From IMG/VR virus record IMGVR_UViG_3300047994_000236, positions 1 through 24,081 of that record: a DNA stretch of 24,081 nucleotides. One strand, written 5' to 3'. Source of the stretch: a virus. The notes beneath the pieces were generated by a model. It was not told where the DNA came from. It made no database searches and worked only from the letters and a program-made list of their open reading frames with translations. Below are positions 7,833-14,788 of the stretch, piece by piece. The translations under genes were made by a program, and so were the position numbers. How positions within the stretch are numbered: position 1 is the stretch's first letter; every line of letters begins with the position of its first letter.

Positions 7833-7861
7833 AGTGTAACACAAAGAGCATCACGAGTCAA
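7833..7861 (-). promoter_or_regulatory. Sigma70-like promoter for the exonuclease gene
   Basis: Minus-strand -35 box TTGACT (7856-7861) and -10 box TACACT (7833-7838), 17 nt apart. An ATG (7826) begins exactly 6 nt after the -10 box and opens a five-codon frame (MLITN) whose TAG immediately precedes the exonuclease ATG in the same frame. Confidence 0.45.
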
Positions 7862-7865
7862 TATC

Positions 7866-9035
7866 TTACCAACAAATTACCCATTCAAAAGTTGTTCCGG
7901 TCGCTGGATTTGTTATTTGAGAAATAGTATAACCTAAATTTGTAAAATAAGTTATAACTGAATTCATTTGTAATTGTATTGGCTTATTTGTCTGTGTTCC
8001 TTGCCATACTTGATAATATAAATTAGGATTAGTTCCGTATGTATTGTTCGAAGTATTAACAGTAACAATCGCTGGAGTCGCTGGGGGATTTGGTAATGCC
8101 GCAGTTGATGGATTAAATACAGTACCAATAGAACCGGAAGTATATTCAGATCCATTTGTTAAAACCGATATAGAAGCAACAGAAGTGCCAGCAAGTGTTA
8201 CTGAGGTAGTCGCCCCTGTACCGGGATTAGATATCACCAAATAAGGCGAAACTGTAGCATAACCCGACCCCGTATTCACAACTACTACTGAAGTAATAAC
8301 ACCGGAATTATCTGTAAGAACATTAGCATAAAATCCAGTTCCTGTTGGATAAGGTAATAATGGATTTAATGTCGAAACTATTTGTGCTGTAGTAACACTT
8401 TGCTGATATCCTGTTCCGGGAGTCATTACAGCAACCGCAAGAATTGCACCTGTAACACTAATCGAAGTAATTTTGAATACTGCGTTAGTATATGCAGGAT
8501 CCGGTAATACTGCTCGTGTAGCAATAATAGAATCGGCTAATGTATAACCTGTTCCACCAGAAATTATATTTACATTTACTATTTCGCCATTACCGTCAAC
8601 AAGAGGCTGAAGATTTGCACCTGTTCCTGCTAAAGAACTTACAGAAAGTGTTGCGGAAACAGGTTCATATCCTGTTCCGCCGTTTGTTACAGTAACACCT
8701 AATATATTACCACCGTTAGTAGTTAATGTCGCTAATGCACCAGATGCAGTAGCACCTATAGGCGGAGTAAAACGAATAGATGGAGTATCGTTTACATAAC
8801 CACTGCCACCATTTACTACTGTAACTGATGATACCCCGGATACAAATGTCATTGGTGTAGTTCCGCCTACAGTTGTACACATTTGTCCACCACCCGGCTG
8901 ACATTGACTTGACGCTGCTAAGACTGCCTGTTGCAGCATGCAGATTTCTTCCCATACAACTGGTAAATTAGTGGCCAGTTGTTCCATTTGAGAAGCATTA
9001 GGAAATCCTGTACCCGGTGTGCAACAATCAGCCAT
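7866..9035 (-). CDS. Virion structural protein with six GG[ST]GY beta repeats (389 aa)
   Basis: The N-terminal 60 residues contain a Cys-rich start (MADCCTPG), a helix (EEICMLQQAVL) and a Gly/Cys linker. The rest is Thr/Val/Gly-rich beta repeats. Each repeat has a strand followed by a GxGY turn: VTVVNGGSGY at 71, VTVTNGGTGY at 114, VNIISGGTGY at 155, VAVMTPGTGY at 201, VVVVNTGSGY at 250 and the diverged ISVLTNGSEY at 289. A C-terminal domain (320-389) ends EWVICW. Such repeats are typical of phage fibres and decoration proteins. The frame opens 63 nt earlier, but the ATG at 9035 is chosen: AAGGA lies 9-10 nt upstream, and it starts just after the upstream stop instead of overlapping it by 59 nt. 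Confidence 0.85.
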   Translation of the reverse strand: MADCCTPGTGFPNASQMEQLATNLPVVWEEICMLQQAVLAASSQCQPGGGQMCTTVGGTTPMTFVSGVSSVTVVNGGSGYVNDTPSIRFTPPIGATASGALATLTTNGGNILGVTVTNGGTGYEPVSATLSVSSLAGTGANLQPLVDGNGEIVNVNIISGGTGYTLADSIIATRAVLPDPAYTNAVFKITSISVTGAILAVAVMTPGTGYQQSVTTAQIVSTLNPLLPYPTGTGFYANVLTDNSGVITSVVVVNTGSGYATVSPYLVISNPGTGATTSVTLAGTSVASISVLTNGSEYTSGSIGTVFNPSTAALPNPPATPAIVTVNTSNNTYGTNPNLYYQVWQGTQTNKPIQLQMNSVITYFTNLGYTISQITNPATGTTFEWVICW

Positions 9036-9039
9036 CTTA

Positions 9040-9375
9040 TTATCCTTTTTTAGAGTTTTTAGCGGCTTTAATGGCCATATCAGTAACTCGATCGGCATTA
9101 TCCTGCTTACTAGTATCTGTATTCATTTCTCCAGATCCTTCCGGCTCAGTAAGATGAACGCTTTCCGGAGTAGCATTTAACACCAGTGGATTTCTACTCA
9201 AGAGTACCATAATATTATTCTTATTGACAGAATATCCCATACCTCTTAGTTGTAAAACTAAATCTTCTGTATTAATATCTGTTGCACCAGAACCCTTAGC
9301 GCCCACTAAAATATTACTTAGATCTGAATCTAAACTTTCCTGGTAGTCCTCTTGAATAATTTCTCTTGCTCTCAT
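9040..9375 (-). CDS. Phage hypothetical protein (111 aa)
   Basis: Unknown function. After an N-terminal MRAREIIQED helix there is a helical core, with DINTEDLVLQLRGMGYSVNK near 33 and IMVLLSRNPLVLNA near 55, then a polar, disordered tail rich in Glu, Asp and Lys. The core resembles a small winged or helical bundle of the kind found in phage structural clusters, without a recognisable name. Start and the preceding stop share one base (TAATG), and it ends 4 nt before the GG[ST]GY repeat gene, so three genes form one translational relay. Confidence 0.75.
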   Translation of the reverse strand: MRAREIIQEDYQESLDSDLSNILVGAKGSGATDINTEDLVLQLRGMGYSVNKNNIMVLLSRNPLVLNATPESVHLTEPEGSGEMNTDTSKQDNADRVTDMAIKAAKNSKKG

Positions 9376-10766
9376 TATCCTCGTGCTTCTCTAATTTTTC
9401 TTGCTTTAGCAACAAGTTTTTGCATTTCCATAACCTTGCGTTGCAATGATTCTGTCTTCAATGAACGACCTAATGGCTCTTCTTCATCGGCTGCACCAAA
9501 ATCATCTTCTGCATCGAGGTCACCCTCGATATTATCAAGATCAGGATCAGGATTCATTTCGGCGTCTGCATCCATAGCTGTTGGATCCTCCATGCTATCT
9601 ATTGACGGATCTGCTTCCATATCATTTGATGCGGTAAATTGTCCAGTCTCGGCCATGTTAGATACTGCATCATCGACCTGTCCTTTAGCTGTATATAGGG
9701 CATCCATAACTCCCTGAAAGGCACCGTATATCTGTGTCTGGAATGCCGACGCAGATTCCATACCATATGTTTCTCTCATTTGATCAGTTACAGGTGGAAG
9801 ATCTTCGTTTTGTAAACGACCAATTTTTTCAATCATTTCCTGTAGTTCCTGCGCAAAGCCTTTTGCGTCCATCATTACTTCGGCCTGACTTACTTCTGTT
9901 TCGAGAAGACGACGAAGATTTTTTACTAAACTCTTATGTTCTTTCATTTCTTTTCCTTCTTTATAAAGAATACCTTTTCTGCGAGCGGCAGCTTGTGCTT
10001 TAAAGGGATCTGGAACCATTTTTCCCTGAGAATTTCTTACCATAGGCACTTGTTCATCATCATCGGGTAAAGGTTCTAATGATAATTTTGGATTATCTAA
10101 GACATTTATTGCATGCCTTGCTGCTGAAGTATTTGGTATTTCGGCAGAAACTCCGCCTAAGGCAGAAGATCTTTTCCCGATTTGACCTTGAAATGCATGT
10201 TTATTTCCGAGATTATCTGAACCTTCCTCAATGTCGGCACCCGATGAGGACAAATTATCCTCATCTTGATCATTATTATCTTCCATAACTGCACCATTAA
10301 TATTATTAGATTGAATTTTCGATATTGCTTCTTGCCTGACTTTTTGTTCAATAAGTTCATCAGGAAAACGATATCTACTCGAACGATATTCATCCATAGC
10401 ACTATTAATAGCTTTGTCAAAATCTGTCTGAGACATTCCACTGATTTCAAATACATCAACAACATAATCAACAAGATTGCTTACTACTGTATTTAATTTT
10501 GGTGACTGAAATGACATCATCGAATATTCTTTAAGAGTTCGAAGACCTTCAAGCACAAGTAATCTCTTTGATATTTCAGAAGATCTTTTAGAGTCGTCTC
10601 CCTTTAATTTCAGATCAGAAATTTCTTCTTTAATTTGTTCCATTATAGAAATCAGATCCTTGTCGCTAACATCTTCGGCGATTTTGAATCCGTAGTTAGT
10701 TTCGAGGTGCTGATTTATCTTCTTAAATGTGGAATCTGGTGATTTACCAATATCGTTCAAAAGCAT
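9375..10766 (-). CDS. Large acidic coiled-coil protein, probable structural or assembly protein (463 aa)
   Basis: No family recognised. Residues 1-160 are helical and charged, with strong coiled-coil character around 40-80. Residues 160-260 are a disordered Asn/Asp/Ser-rich linker with runs such as EDNNDQDEDN. Residues 265-380 are helical again (KSLVKNLRRLLETEVSQAEV). Residues 385-440 are extremely acidic (repeated Asp-Met-Glu-Pro patterns) before a basic C-terminal helix, SLQRKVMEMQKLVAKARKI. Separate helical blocks joined by acidic linkers suit an assembly scaffold or tail/head cofactor, but that is inference from composition. It is the first gene of a late unit with GATAAATA 30 nt upstream. 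Confidence 0.8.
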   Translation of the reverse strand: MLLNDIGKSPDSTFKKINQHLETNYGFKIAEDVSDKDLISIMEQIKEEISDLKLKGDDSKRSSEISKRLLVLEGLRTLKEYSMMSFQSPKLNTVVSNLVDYVVDVFEISGMSQTDFDKAINSAMDEYRSSRYRFPDELIEQKVRQEAISKIQSNNINGAVMEDNNDQDEDNLSSSGADIEEGSDNLGNKHAFQGQIGKRSSALGGVSAEIPNTSAARHAINVLDNPKLSLEPLPDDDEQVPMVRNSQGKMVPDPFKAQAAARRKGILYKEGKEMKEHKSLVKNLRRLLETEVSQAEVMMDAKGFAQELQEMIEKIGRLQNEDLPPVTDQMRETYGMESASAFQTQIYGAFQGVMDALYTAKGQVDDAVSNMAETGQFTASNDMEADPSIDSMEDPTAMDADAEMNPDPDLDNIEGDLDAEDDFGAADEEEPLGRSLKTESLQRKVMEMQKLVAKARKIREARG

Positions 10767-10796
10767 AATAAATCGTTTCCTGTTAGTTATTTCTAT

Positions 10797-10804
10797 TATT
10801 TATC
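10797..10804 (-). promoter_or_regulatory. T4-type late promoter
   Basis: GATAAATA on the minus strand in the 48-nt gap before the 463-aa gene, 30 nt from its ATG. It drives the unit 463 aa, 111 aa and GG[ST]GY repeat protein. Confidence 0.65.
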
Positions 10805-10814
10805 ATATACAATG

Positions 10815-11264
10815 CTATTTTACTCTCTTAAAAATAGAGATATTATCTCTAGTAGATTTAGCAAGTATTTCTGACATTTGAAACTTATCCTCAAGAATAA
10901 ACATTCTTTCAAAATCATTTTTTTTCTTTGCACTTTTATAGCAATGCAAGTAGTGTGTCATATCACTATGGTATTTGCTAAATTTTTCTTCAAGTTGTAT
11001 TACTCTCTTTACTGCTGACATTTCTCCATTACTGTGCCTTTGTGCAACAATAACAGCTACATCAAATACTGAAATATTTGAATATAATATATTCCTATCG
11101 AGACTTAATACATCATAAAAACCATTTTTATTTTTTTCAATAAGTGTGTTGCTTATACGAACTGATTTTTTTGAAACAGATATAGGCATTCCTCTTTGTA
11201 TTGCAAAAGTAGCGGCTCGATCGGTAGCTTTATCGAGTGTATCGAGAAGAGATGGTCTGTCCAT
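10815..11264 (-). CDS. Phage hypothetical protein (149 aa)
   Basis: Unknown. N-terminal helix (LLDTLDKATDRAATFAIQRG) then strands (SVSKKSVRISNTLIEKNKNG, FYDVLS) and a long charged helical C-terminal half, including LEEKFSKYHSDMTHYLHCYK. The pattern of an Ala-rich helix followed by beta strands containing KNKNGFYDV is shared by small proteins in structural clusters of related phages, but no role is known. The start shares one base with the stop of the preceding gene (TAATG), and GGAAGAAAAAG serves as ribosome site. It is the last gene of its unit. Confidence 0.75.
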   Translation of the reverse strand: MDRPSLLDTLDKATDRAATFAIQRGMPISVSKKSVRISNTLIEKNKNGFYDVLSLDRNILYSNISVFDVAVIVAQRHSNGEMSAVKRVIQLEEKFSKYHSDMTHYLHCYKSAKKKNDFERMFILEDKFQMSEILAKSTRDNISIFKRVK

Positions 11265-12004
11265 TATTTTCTTTTTCTTCCATTATTAGATCTTGATGCA
11301 GTTTTAATTCCGGTTGCAGCAAGATTGGCAGATAGTTGCCCGGATGCCTGATTAGGTTTTGTATCCCCTATAATGGTTTTTGCAGATTCTTTAGGAGTAT
11401 ATTCTTTCTTTAACATGGCTTCGTCTGTTTCTTGTCTACGCTTTACTTTTCCCATTGCTGCTGGCGCAATAGCTATAGCGCCGGCACCTGTTGCGCCTGC
11501 ACTACAATTTTCACGAATTCCGGCAAGTTCTTTTAGGCGAATTAAATCTGCATCCTCGGTAGTTGTTTGAGTTGTTTGTTGTTGTGCTGGTTGATTTGGC
11601 TGAGTTCCTTGTTGTCCGCCTTGTGCCATAAATGGTTGTAATGTATCAATATTAGCCCATTCATCTTGACCGGTTGTTGGGTTCTTTACCTTAACGCCTT
11701 TTGCACCCATATCAACTTGGGATACTTGTCCGGGAACAGGCATACCATTAGGTCCTTTTAATCCAACTGTCATTCCTACTTCTACGGGGGCTCCGTTACC
11801 CGGCCAGATCGATTTTACATTTGATCCGCCTGGTGCGGCAGTGCTATTACTACCACTTCCGCTACTTCCTGTAGGTGCAATAGTTTGCCCGGAGGGAGGA
11901 GTAATCATTGCACCTGCTTCAGCTACATATTCGCGAAATGATTTAGATTTATTACCCATTAATGAAGATACCAATGTGTTTAAGGATTCGTGCATTTTGT
12001 TCAT
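11264..12004 (-). CDS. Gly/Gln-rich phage protein with SH3-like segment and LAGI motif (246 aa)
   Basis: A mosaic protein with an N-terminal helix (MHESLNTLVSSLMGNKSKSF), then a Gly/Ser/Thr linker. A compact beta segment follows: VEVGMTVGLKGPNGMPVPGQ, then GAKGVKVKNPTTGQDEW, resembling an SH3/KOW-type barrel. A Gln/Thr low-complexity run follows. Next comes LIRLKELAGI, a motif found near the ends of many marine T4-like proteins, and then the repeat-like SAGATGAGAIA. The C-terminus is basic. The frame opens 39 nt earlier, but the ATG at 12004 is chosen because it overlaps the upstream TGA as ATGA and has GGAA 5 nt upstream. Role unknown; a virion or assembly protein is likely from context. Confidence 0.75.
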   Translation of the reverse strand: MNKMHESLNTLVSSLMGNKSKSFREYVAEAGAMITPPSGQTIAPTGSSGSGSNSTAAPGGSNVKSIWPGNGAPVEVGMTVGLKGPNGMPVPGQVSQVDMGAKGVKVKNPTTGQDEWANIDTLQPFMAQGGQQGTQPNQPAQQQTTQTTTEDADLIRLKELAGIRENCSAGATGAGAIAIAPAAMGKVKRRQETDEAMLKKEYTPKESAKTIIGDTKPNQASGQLSANLAATGIKTASRSNNGRKRK

Positions 12005-12501
12005 ATAGTTTCCAGTCTTGAAAAAGAAATATTCTGTGCCCAACCGGTCGGACTTCCCTGCACCGTTGTAACTCTAACCCCACTAGGAATTATTACTCCG
12101 TCGAGATCATCAATAAGTAATCCTACGGGACCGGGAGTTCCATAAGGAGTAAAATTATAAAATTGAACACCTCGTTCTACGGCAAATTTCCATAAAAATC
12201 CTTCACCCGAAAGATCTAGTGTATAATCTGCAAGTTGTAAAACAGGTACAGGATTAGATAATACTGTAGGCATAGCTCTTAATGCTATACTCATCAATAA
12301 TACTTCAAAGTTTTTTTGACTTTCGTCTAACGGATTTCCTGTAACTTGAATGTTTAATAATCGTGAAATTTCTTGGTCAGAAGGTGGATTTGGATTTGGA
12401 TCTGTAAATGCTCCGGGCGAGGATGCATAGCAGATATAAAATTGTAAATCTGCTGTTAAATTTTGCATTGATGACGCCGCGGCGTTTGTGTTAATTGGCA
12501 T
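12001..12501 (-). CDS. Probable virion structural protein (166 aa)
   Basis: Not recognised. The N-terminal 20 residues are Asn/Ala/Ser-rich, followed by LQFYICYASSPGAF, a Pro-rich loop (DPNPNPPSDQ) and a helical middle (FEVLLMSIALRAMPTV). The C-terminal half is beta-rich (TLDLSGEGFLWKFAVERGVQ, IIPSGVRVTTVQ). The absence of catalytic motifs, the beta content and the location among late genes argue for a virion role. Its stop overlaps the next start as ATGA. A GGTAAATA box, one base from the GATAAATA pattern, lies 19 nt before the ATG and may start this unit. Confidence 0.75.
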   Translation of the reverse strand: MPINTNAAASSMQNLTADLQFYICYASSPGAFTDPNPNPPSDQEISRLLNIQVTGNPLDESQKNFEVLLMSIALRAMPTVLSNPVPVLQLADYTLDLSGEGFLWKFAVERGVQFYNFTPYGTPGPVGLLIDDLDGVIIPSGVRVTTVQGSPTGWAQNISFSRLETI

Positions 12502-12520
12502 TATTGATCCTTATCTTCTC

Positions 12521-12528
12521 TATTTACC
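12521..12528 (-). promoter_or_regulatory. Possible variant late promoter (GGTAAATA)
   Basis: Minus-strand GGTAAATA in the 33-nt gap before the 166-aa gene, 19 nt from its ATG. It differs from the other late boxes at the second base, so it may be weaker. Confidence 0.4.
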
Positions 12529-12534
12529 TGGGTG

Positions 12535-13377
12535 TTATAGGTTGACCGACCCAATTTGTAAATTCCATGTTGACACCCCATCGAATACCATAATAATTTC
12601 TTGAGTTGCATCAACTTCGATAGAATTGGTAGTTCCTATATCTGTATTAATAATATCTGCACCCTGTGTATTAACTAAAAAAGAAATATTTCCAGAACCG
12701 TCTGCCGGTTTTGATATTACTACTGTGGTGCCAGATGCTCTACCAGACCCTGTACCAAGTGGTAATGTTACAAAAGCAAGCGGGGATGGTGCAACAGGAA
12801 ACGGACCTGTAACAAAATATCTTGTACTAAAATTTAATAATGTACCAGATGGAACAGGTATGTAGTCTACACCAGCAGTAGAATTAATTGTTACGCTTTT
12901 TGTTGATGCATTGGTAGTAATAATAATATTGCTACCAGGAATAAAAGTTAATGTATCATTTGGTCCTGCATTAATTGTAGGCTGTGATGGAACAGCAACT
13001 TGTGAAAAATAATTTCCAGTGCCGCTGCCAAGATCCCAGATGTAAGGTACTTCGGTACATGTGCATAATGTGCAATCAACATGATCGACACCCACATCAT
13101 TTCCGAGTGATCTTACCATAGCTGTAATAGAAGAACTATCCCAGTCTGATCTATTAATTTCTAATGCAAATGATAAATTATATTGATTTGGATTCATAAT
13201 ATTGATGTAACCAAATCTTGAAATATTAGTAAATATAATTTCGGCTGCTGAAAAAGGAACTGGTTGTCCAAACTGATTTATGGCACCACTAAAATCGGCA
13301 CCTTCTAAAACAAAATGACTTAGTGAACCAGTGAGCATTTGCTCATCAAAGACTCCACCATTTGTTCTTACGGGCAT
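12535..13377 (-). CDS. Virion protein, fibre/decoration type (280 aa)
   Basis: Two parts are visible. Residues 1-115 start MPVRTNGGVFDEQMLTGSLS and include PFSAAEIIFTNISRFGYINI. This resembles the N-terminal domain of the neighbouring 190-aa protein (LRVNGGIVNQQTLTGGL, then ESAAELVLRTL), so the two look paralogous. Residues 125-280 are a beta-rich C-terminal domain with NDTLTFIPGSNIIITTNAST, a sequence style common in phage fibre shafts, and a Gly/Ser/Thr-rich end. Two cysteines in CTLCTC near 102-107 are notable. It has its own late promoter 24 nt upstream. The precise location in the particle is unknown. Confidence 0.8.
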   Translation of the reverse strand: MPVRTNGGVFDEQMLTGSLSHFVLEGADFSGAINQFGQPVPFSAAEIIFTNISRFGYINIMNPNQYNLSFALEINRSDWDSSSITAMVRSLGNDVGVDHVDCTLCTCTEVPYIWDLGSGTGNYFSQVAVPSQPTINAGPNDTLTFIPGSNIIITTNASTKSVTINSTAGVDYIPVPSGTLLNFSTRYFVTGPFPVAPSPLAFVTLPLGTGSGRASGTTVVISKPADGSGNISFLVNTQGADIINTDIGTTNSIEVDATQEIIMVFDGVSTWNLQIGSVNL

Positions 13378-13401
13378 ATTACATTCCTCGAATATTTTGT
13401 A

Positions 13402-13409
13402 TATTTATC
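13402..13409 (-). promoter_or_regulatory. T4-type late promoter
   Basis: GATAAATA on the minus strand, 24 nt before the 280-aa gene. It lies just downstream of the terminator of the previous unit, separating the two genes transcriptionally. Confidence 0.7.
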
Positions 13410-13438
13410 ATGAAACTCAATTTGAAGGACTAATGGAA

Positions 13439-13456
13439 AAGCCCCCGAAGGGGCTT
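13439..13456 (-). terminator. Rho-independent terminator with UUCG loop
   Basis: Read on the minus strand: stem AAGCCCC, loop TTCG, stem GGGGCTT, then TTCC. The seven-base-pair stem closed by C(UUCG)G is very stable. It lies 18 nt after the stop of the 190-aa gene. The U-run is short, but the stem and position are clear. Confidence 0.85.
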
Positions 13457-13474
13457 GAATTAATTCAATGTTAG

Positions 13475-14047
13475 TTATGATAAATTGTAATATGTCAGTG
13501 AACCTAAAGAAAAAGAAACTTCAGTAACAGTTACTGAACTGAAATTTACTGTTGTTGTAACTGGTGCTAAGGATTGGTTAGCAGAACCTACAGTAATATA
13601 TACTGTGGCGTTAGGCATTGCTTGAATAGCTGCTTGCATTTCTATTGCAGCATGTGTCGGGGTTGTTGGTAATTGATCCTCGTCGGCATTTGCCGGTGGA
13701 ACAGTATAATCCGGATAGTCAGATCCCCAGCCAAATGCTGAGGCAGAACATGCAATATCCATTTCTGTGGTCGTACCATTTACGCCTGGTGTAAATCCAA
13801 TAATTGCAACATCACATTGGGCAGTAAGTGTTCTTAACACAAGTTCTGCAGCACTTTCCGGTACAGGAAATCCATTACCTACCTGAAAATATGTTGTTGC
13901 TGTGACTGCGCCGCCCGAAACCAAAACAGGTAAATTAACTGTTCCATCCGAAACTGCCCAAGCAAATGGTCCCACAATCTTAAAAAATCTTAGTCCACCT
14001 GTCAATGTTTGTTGATTAACGATTCCGCCATTTACACGTAATGCCAT
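13475..14047 (-). CDS. Probable abundant virion protein (190 aa), paralogue of the 280-aa neighbour
   Basis: Beta-rich, Thr/Val/Ala-rich protein with no enzymatic motif. The N-terminus MALRVNGGIVNQQTLTGGL and the later ESAAELVLRTLTAQCDVAII align by eye with the start of the 280-aa protein downstream, suggesting duplication with or without an added C-terminal domain. The end is strand-rich (TVNFSSVTVTEVSFSLGSLT). It forms a single-gene late unit: GATAAATA 24 nt upstream, a good AGGAG ribosome site, and a strong UUCG terminator just after the stop. That layout is typical of highly expressed capsid or tail components. No specific family is recognised. Confidence 0.8.
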   Translation of the reverse strand: MALRVNGGIVNQQTLTGGLRFFKIVGPFAWAVSDGTVNLPVLVSGGAVTATTYFQVGNGFPVPESAAELVLRTLTAQCDVAIIGFTPGVNGTTTEMDIACSASAFGWGSDYPDYTVPPANADEDQLPTTPTHAAIEMQAAIQAMPNATVYITVGSANQSLAPVTTTVNFSSVTVTEVSFSLGSLTYYNLS

Positions 14048-14071
14048 TTTCTAATCTCCTACAAGTTAATG

Positions 14072-14079
14072 TATTTATC
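14072..14079 (-). promoter_or_regulatory. T4-type late promoter
   Basis: GATAAATA on the minus strand, 24 nt before the 190-aa gene and just downstream of the preceding terminator. Confidence 0.7.
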
Positions 14080-14104
14080 ACTATATAGAAATTTTTGTCA
14101 ACAA

Positions 14105-14127
14105 AAAACCCGCCTAAAGCGGGTTTT
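14105..14127 (-). terminator. Rho-independent terminator
   Basis: Minus strand: AAAACCCGC, loop TTTAG, GCGGGTTTT, followed by further T residues. The nine-base-pair stem with flanking A and T runs could work in both directions. It lies 19 nt after the stop of the 198-aa gene. Confidence 0.88.
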
Positions 14128-14146
14128 GTGATAAAACAAGATGTAA

Positions 14147-14743
14147 TTAAACGCCTGTTTCGCCCTTTCCTGGATAGTAACCAGCGGTACCGGTTGGGCT
14201 GTTGGTTGGAGTTGCACCAGAGGATGCACCAGGACCAAGATCCAAGTCGCCGTTTGCAAATGTTGCAACTGGCATTGTACCATTAAACGTTGTGAATTCC
14301 ATTGAGAATGTAACTGATGTTGGAGTTACAGTAACCAAGTCACCAAGATTATTGAAAGGTGCTGCTGTAGCAACTGTTGTTACTGATGCCTGAGCATTAA
14401 CAATTGGAAGAGCAGTAGCAATAATACCGTTAACATCCGAGAACCAACCATCTGCAAAACCAATCATAACATCAACTGATGTTGTTCCTACATTGTACTT
14501 AGAAATACCAAGAACTGTAGACTTTGTTTCGAGAGTCTTAAGAGCCTGTACGATTGCACTTTCTACAATAGCAAATGTGGAATCTGCCACTGTATTGAGA
14601 CCAACAGGGGTTGTTGTTCCTAGAACAGTAAGATCAGCTGCTGGAAGGGCAGAAATGTCTGTACTAAAAGTTAGCTTAACAAAGGTAACTTGCTTTTCAA
14701 CCCAGATACCAGAATAAGCTGCGCCGTGAATTTTTTGTGTCAT
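14147..14743 (-). CDS. Probable abundant virion protein (198 aa)
   Basis: Starts MTQKIHGAAYSGIWVEKQVT. It is rich in Thr, Val, Ala and Gly, with alternating strands, a central helix (FAIVESAIVQALKTLE) and a flexible Gly/Ser/Thr/Pro tail (SSGATPTNSPTGTAGYYPGK). No catalytic residues or membrane segments are present. It is a single-gene transcription unit: late promoter 46 nt upstream, AAGGA ribosome site, and a nine-base-pair terminator directly after. This indicates high late expression, as for a major structural or decoration protein. Any homology with the two downstream NGG proteins is not obvious by eye. Confidence 0.8.
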   Translation of the reverse strand: MTQKIHGAAYSGIWVEKQVTFVKLTFSTDISALPAADLTVLGTTTPVGLNTVADSTFAIVESAIVQALKTLETKSTVLGISKYNVGTTSVDVMIGFADGWFSDVNGIIATALPIVNAQASVTTVATAAPFNNLGDLVTVTPTSVTFSMEFTTFNGTMPVATFANGDLDLGPGASSGATPTNSPTGTAGYYPGKGETGV

Positions 14744-14788
14744 ATAAATATTCCTTAAATTGTGATAGGTTTAATCCTATTCATAACT

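Noticed and set aside
9036-9098. Upstream start of the GG[ST]GY repeat gene
   Set aside because: It would overlap the previous gene by 59 nt, and a clear ribosome site serves the ATG at 9035.
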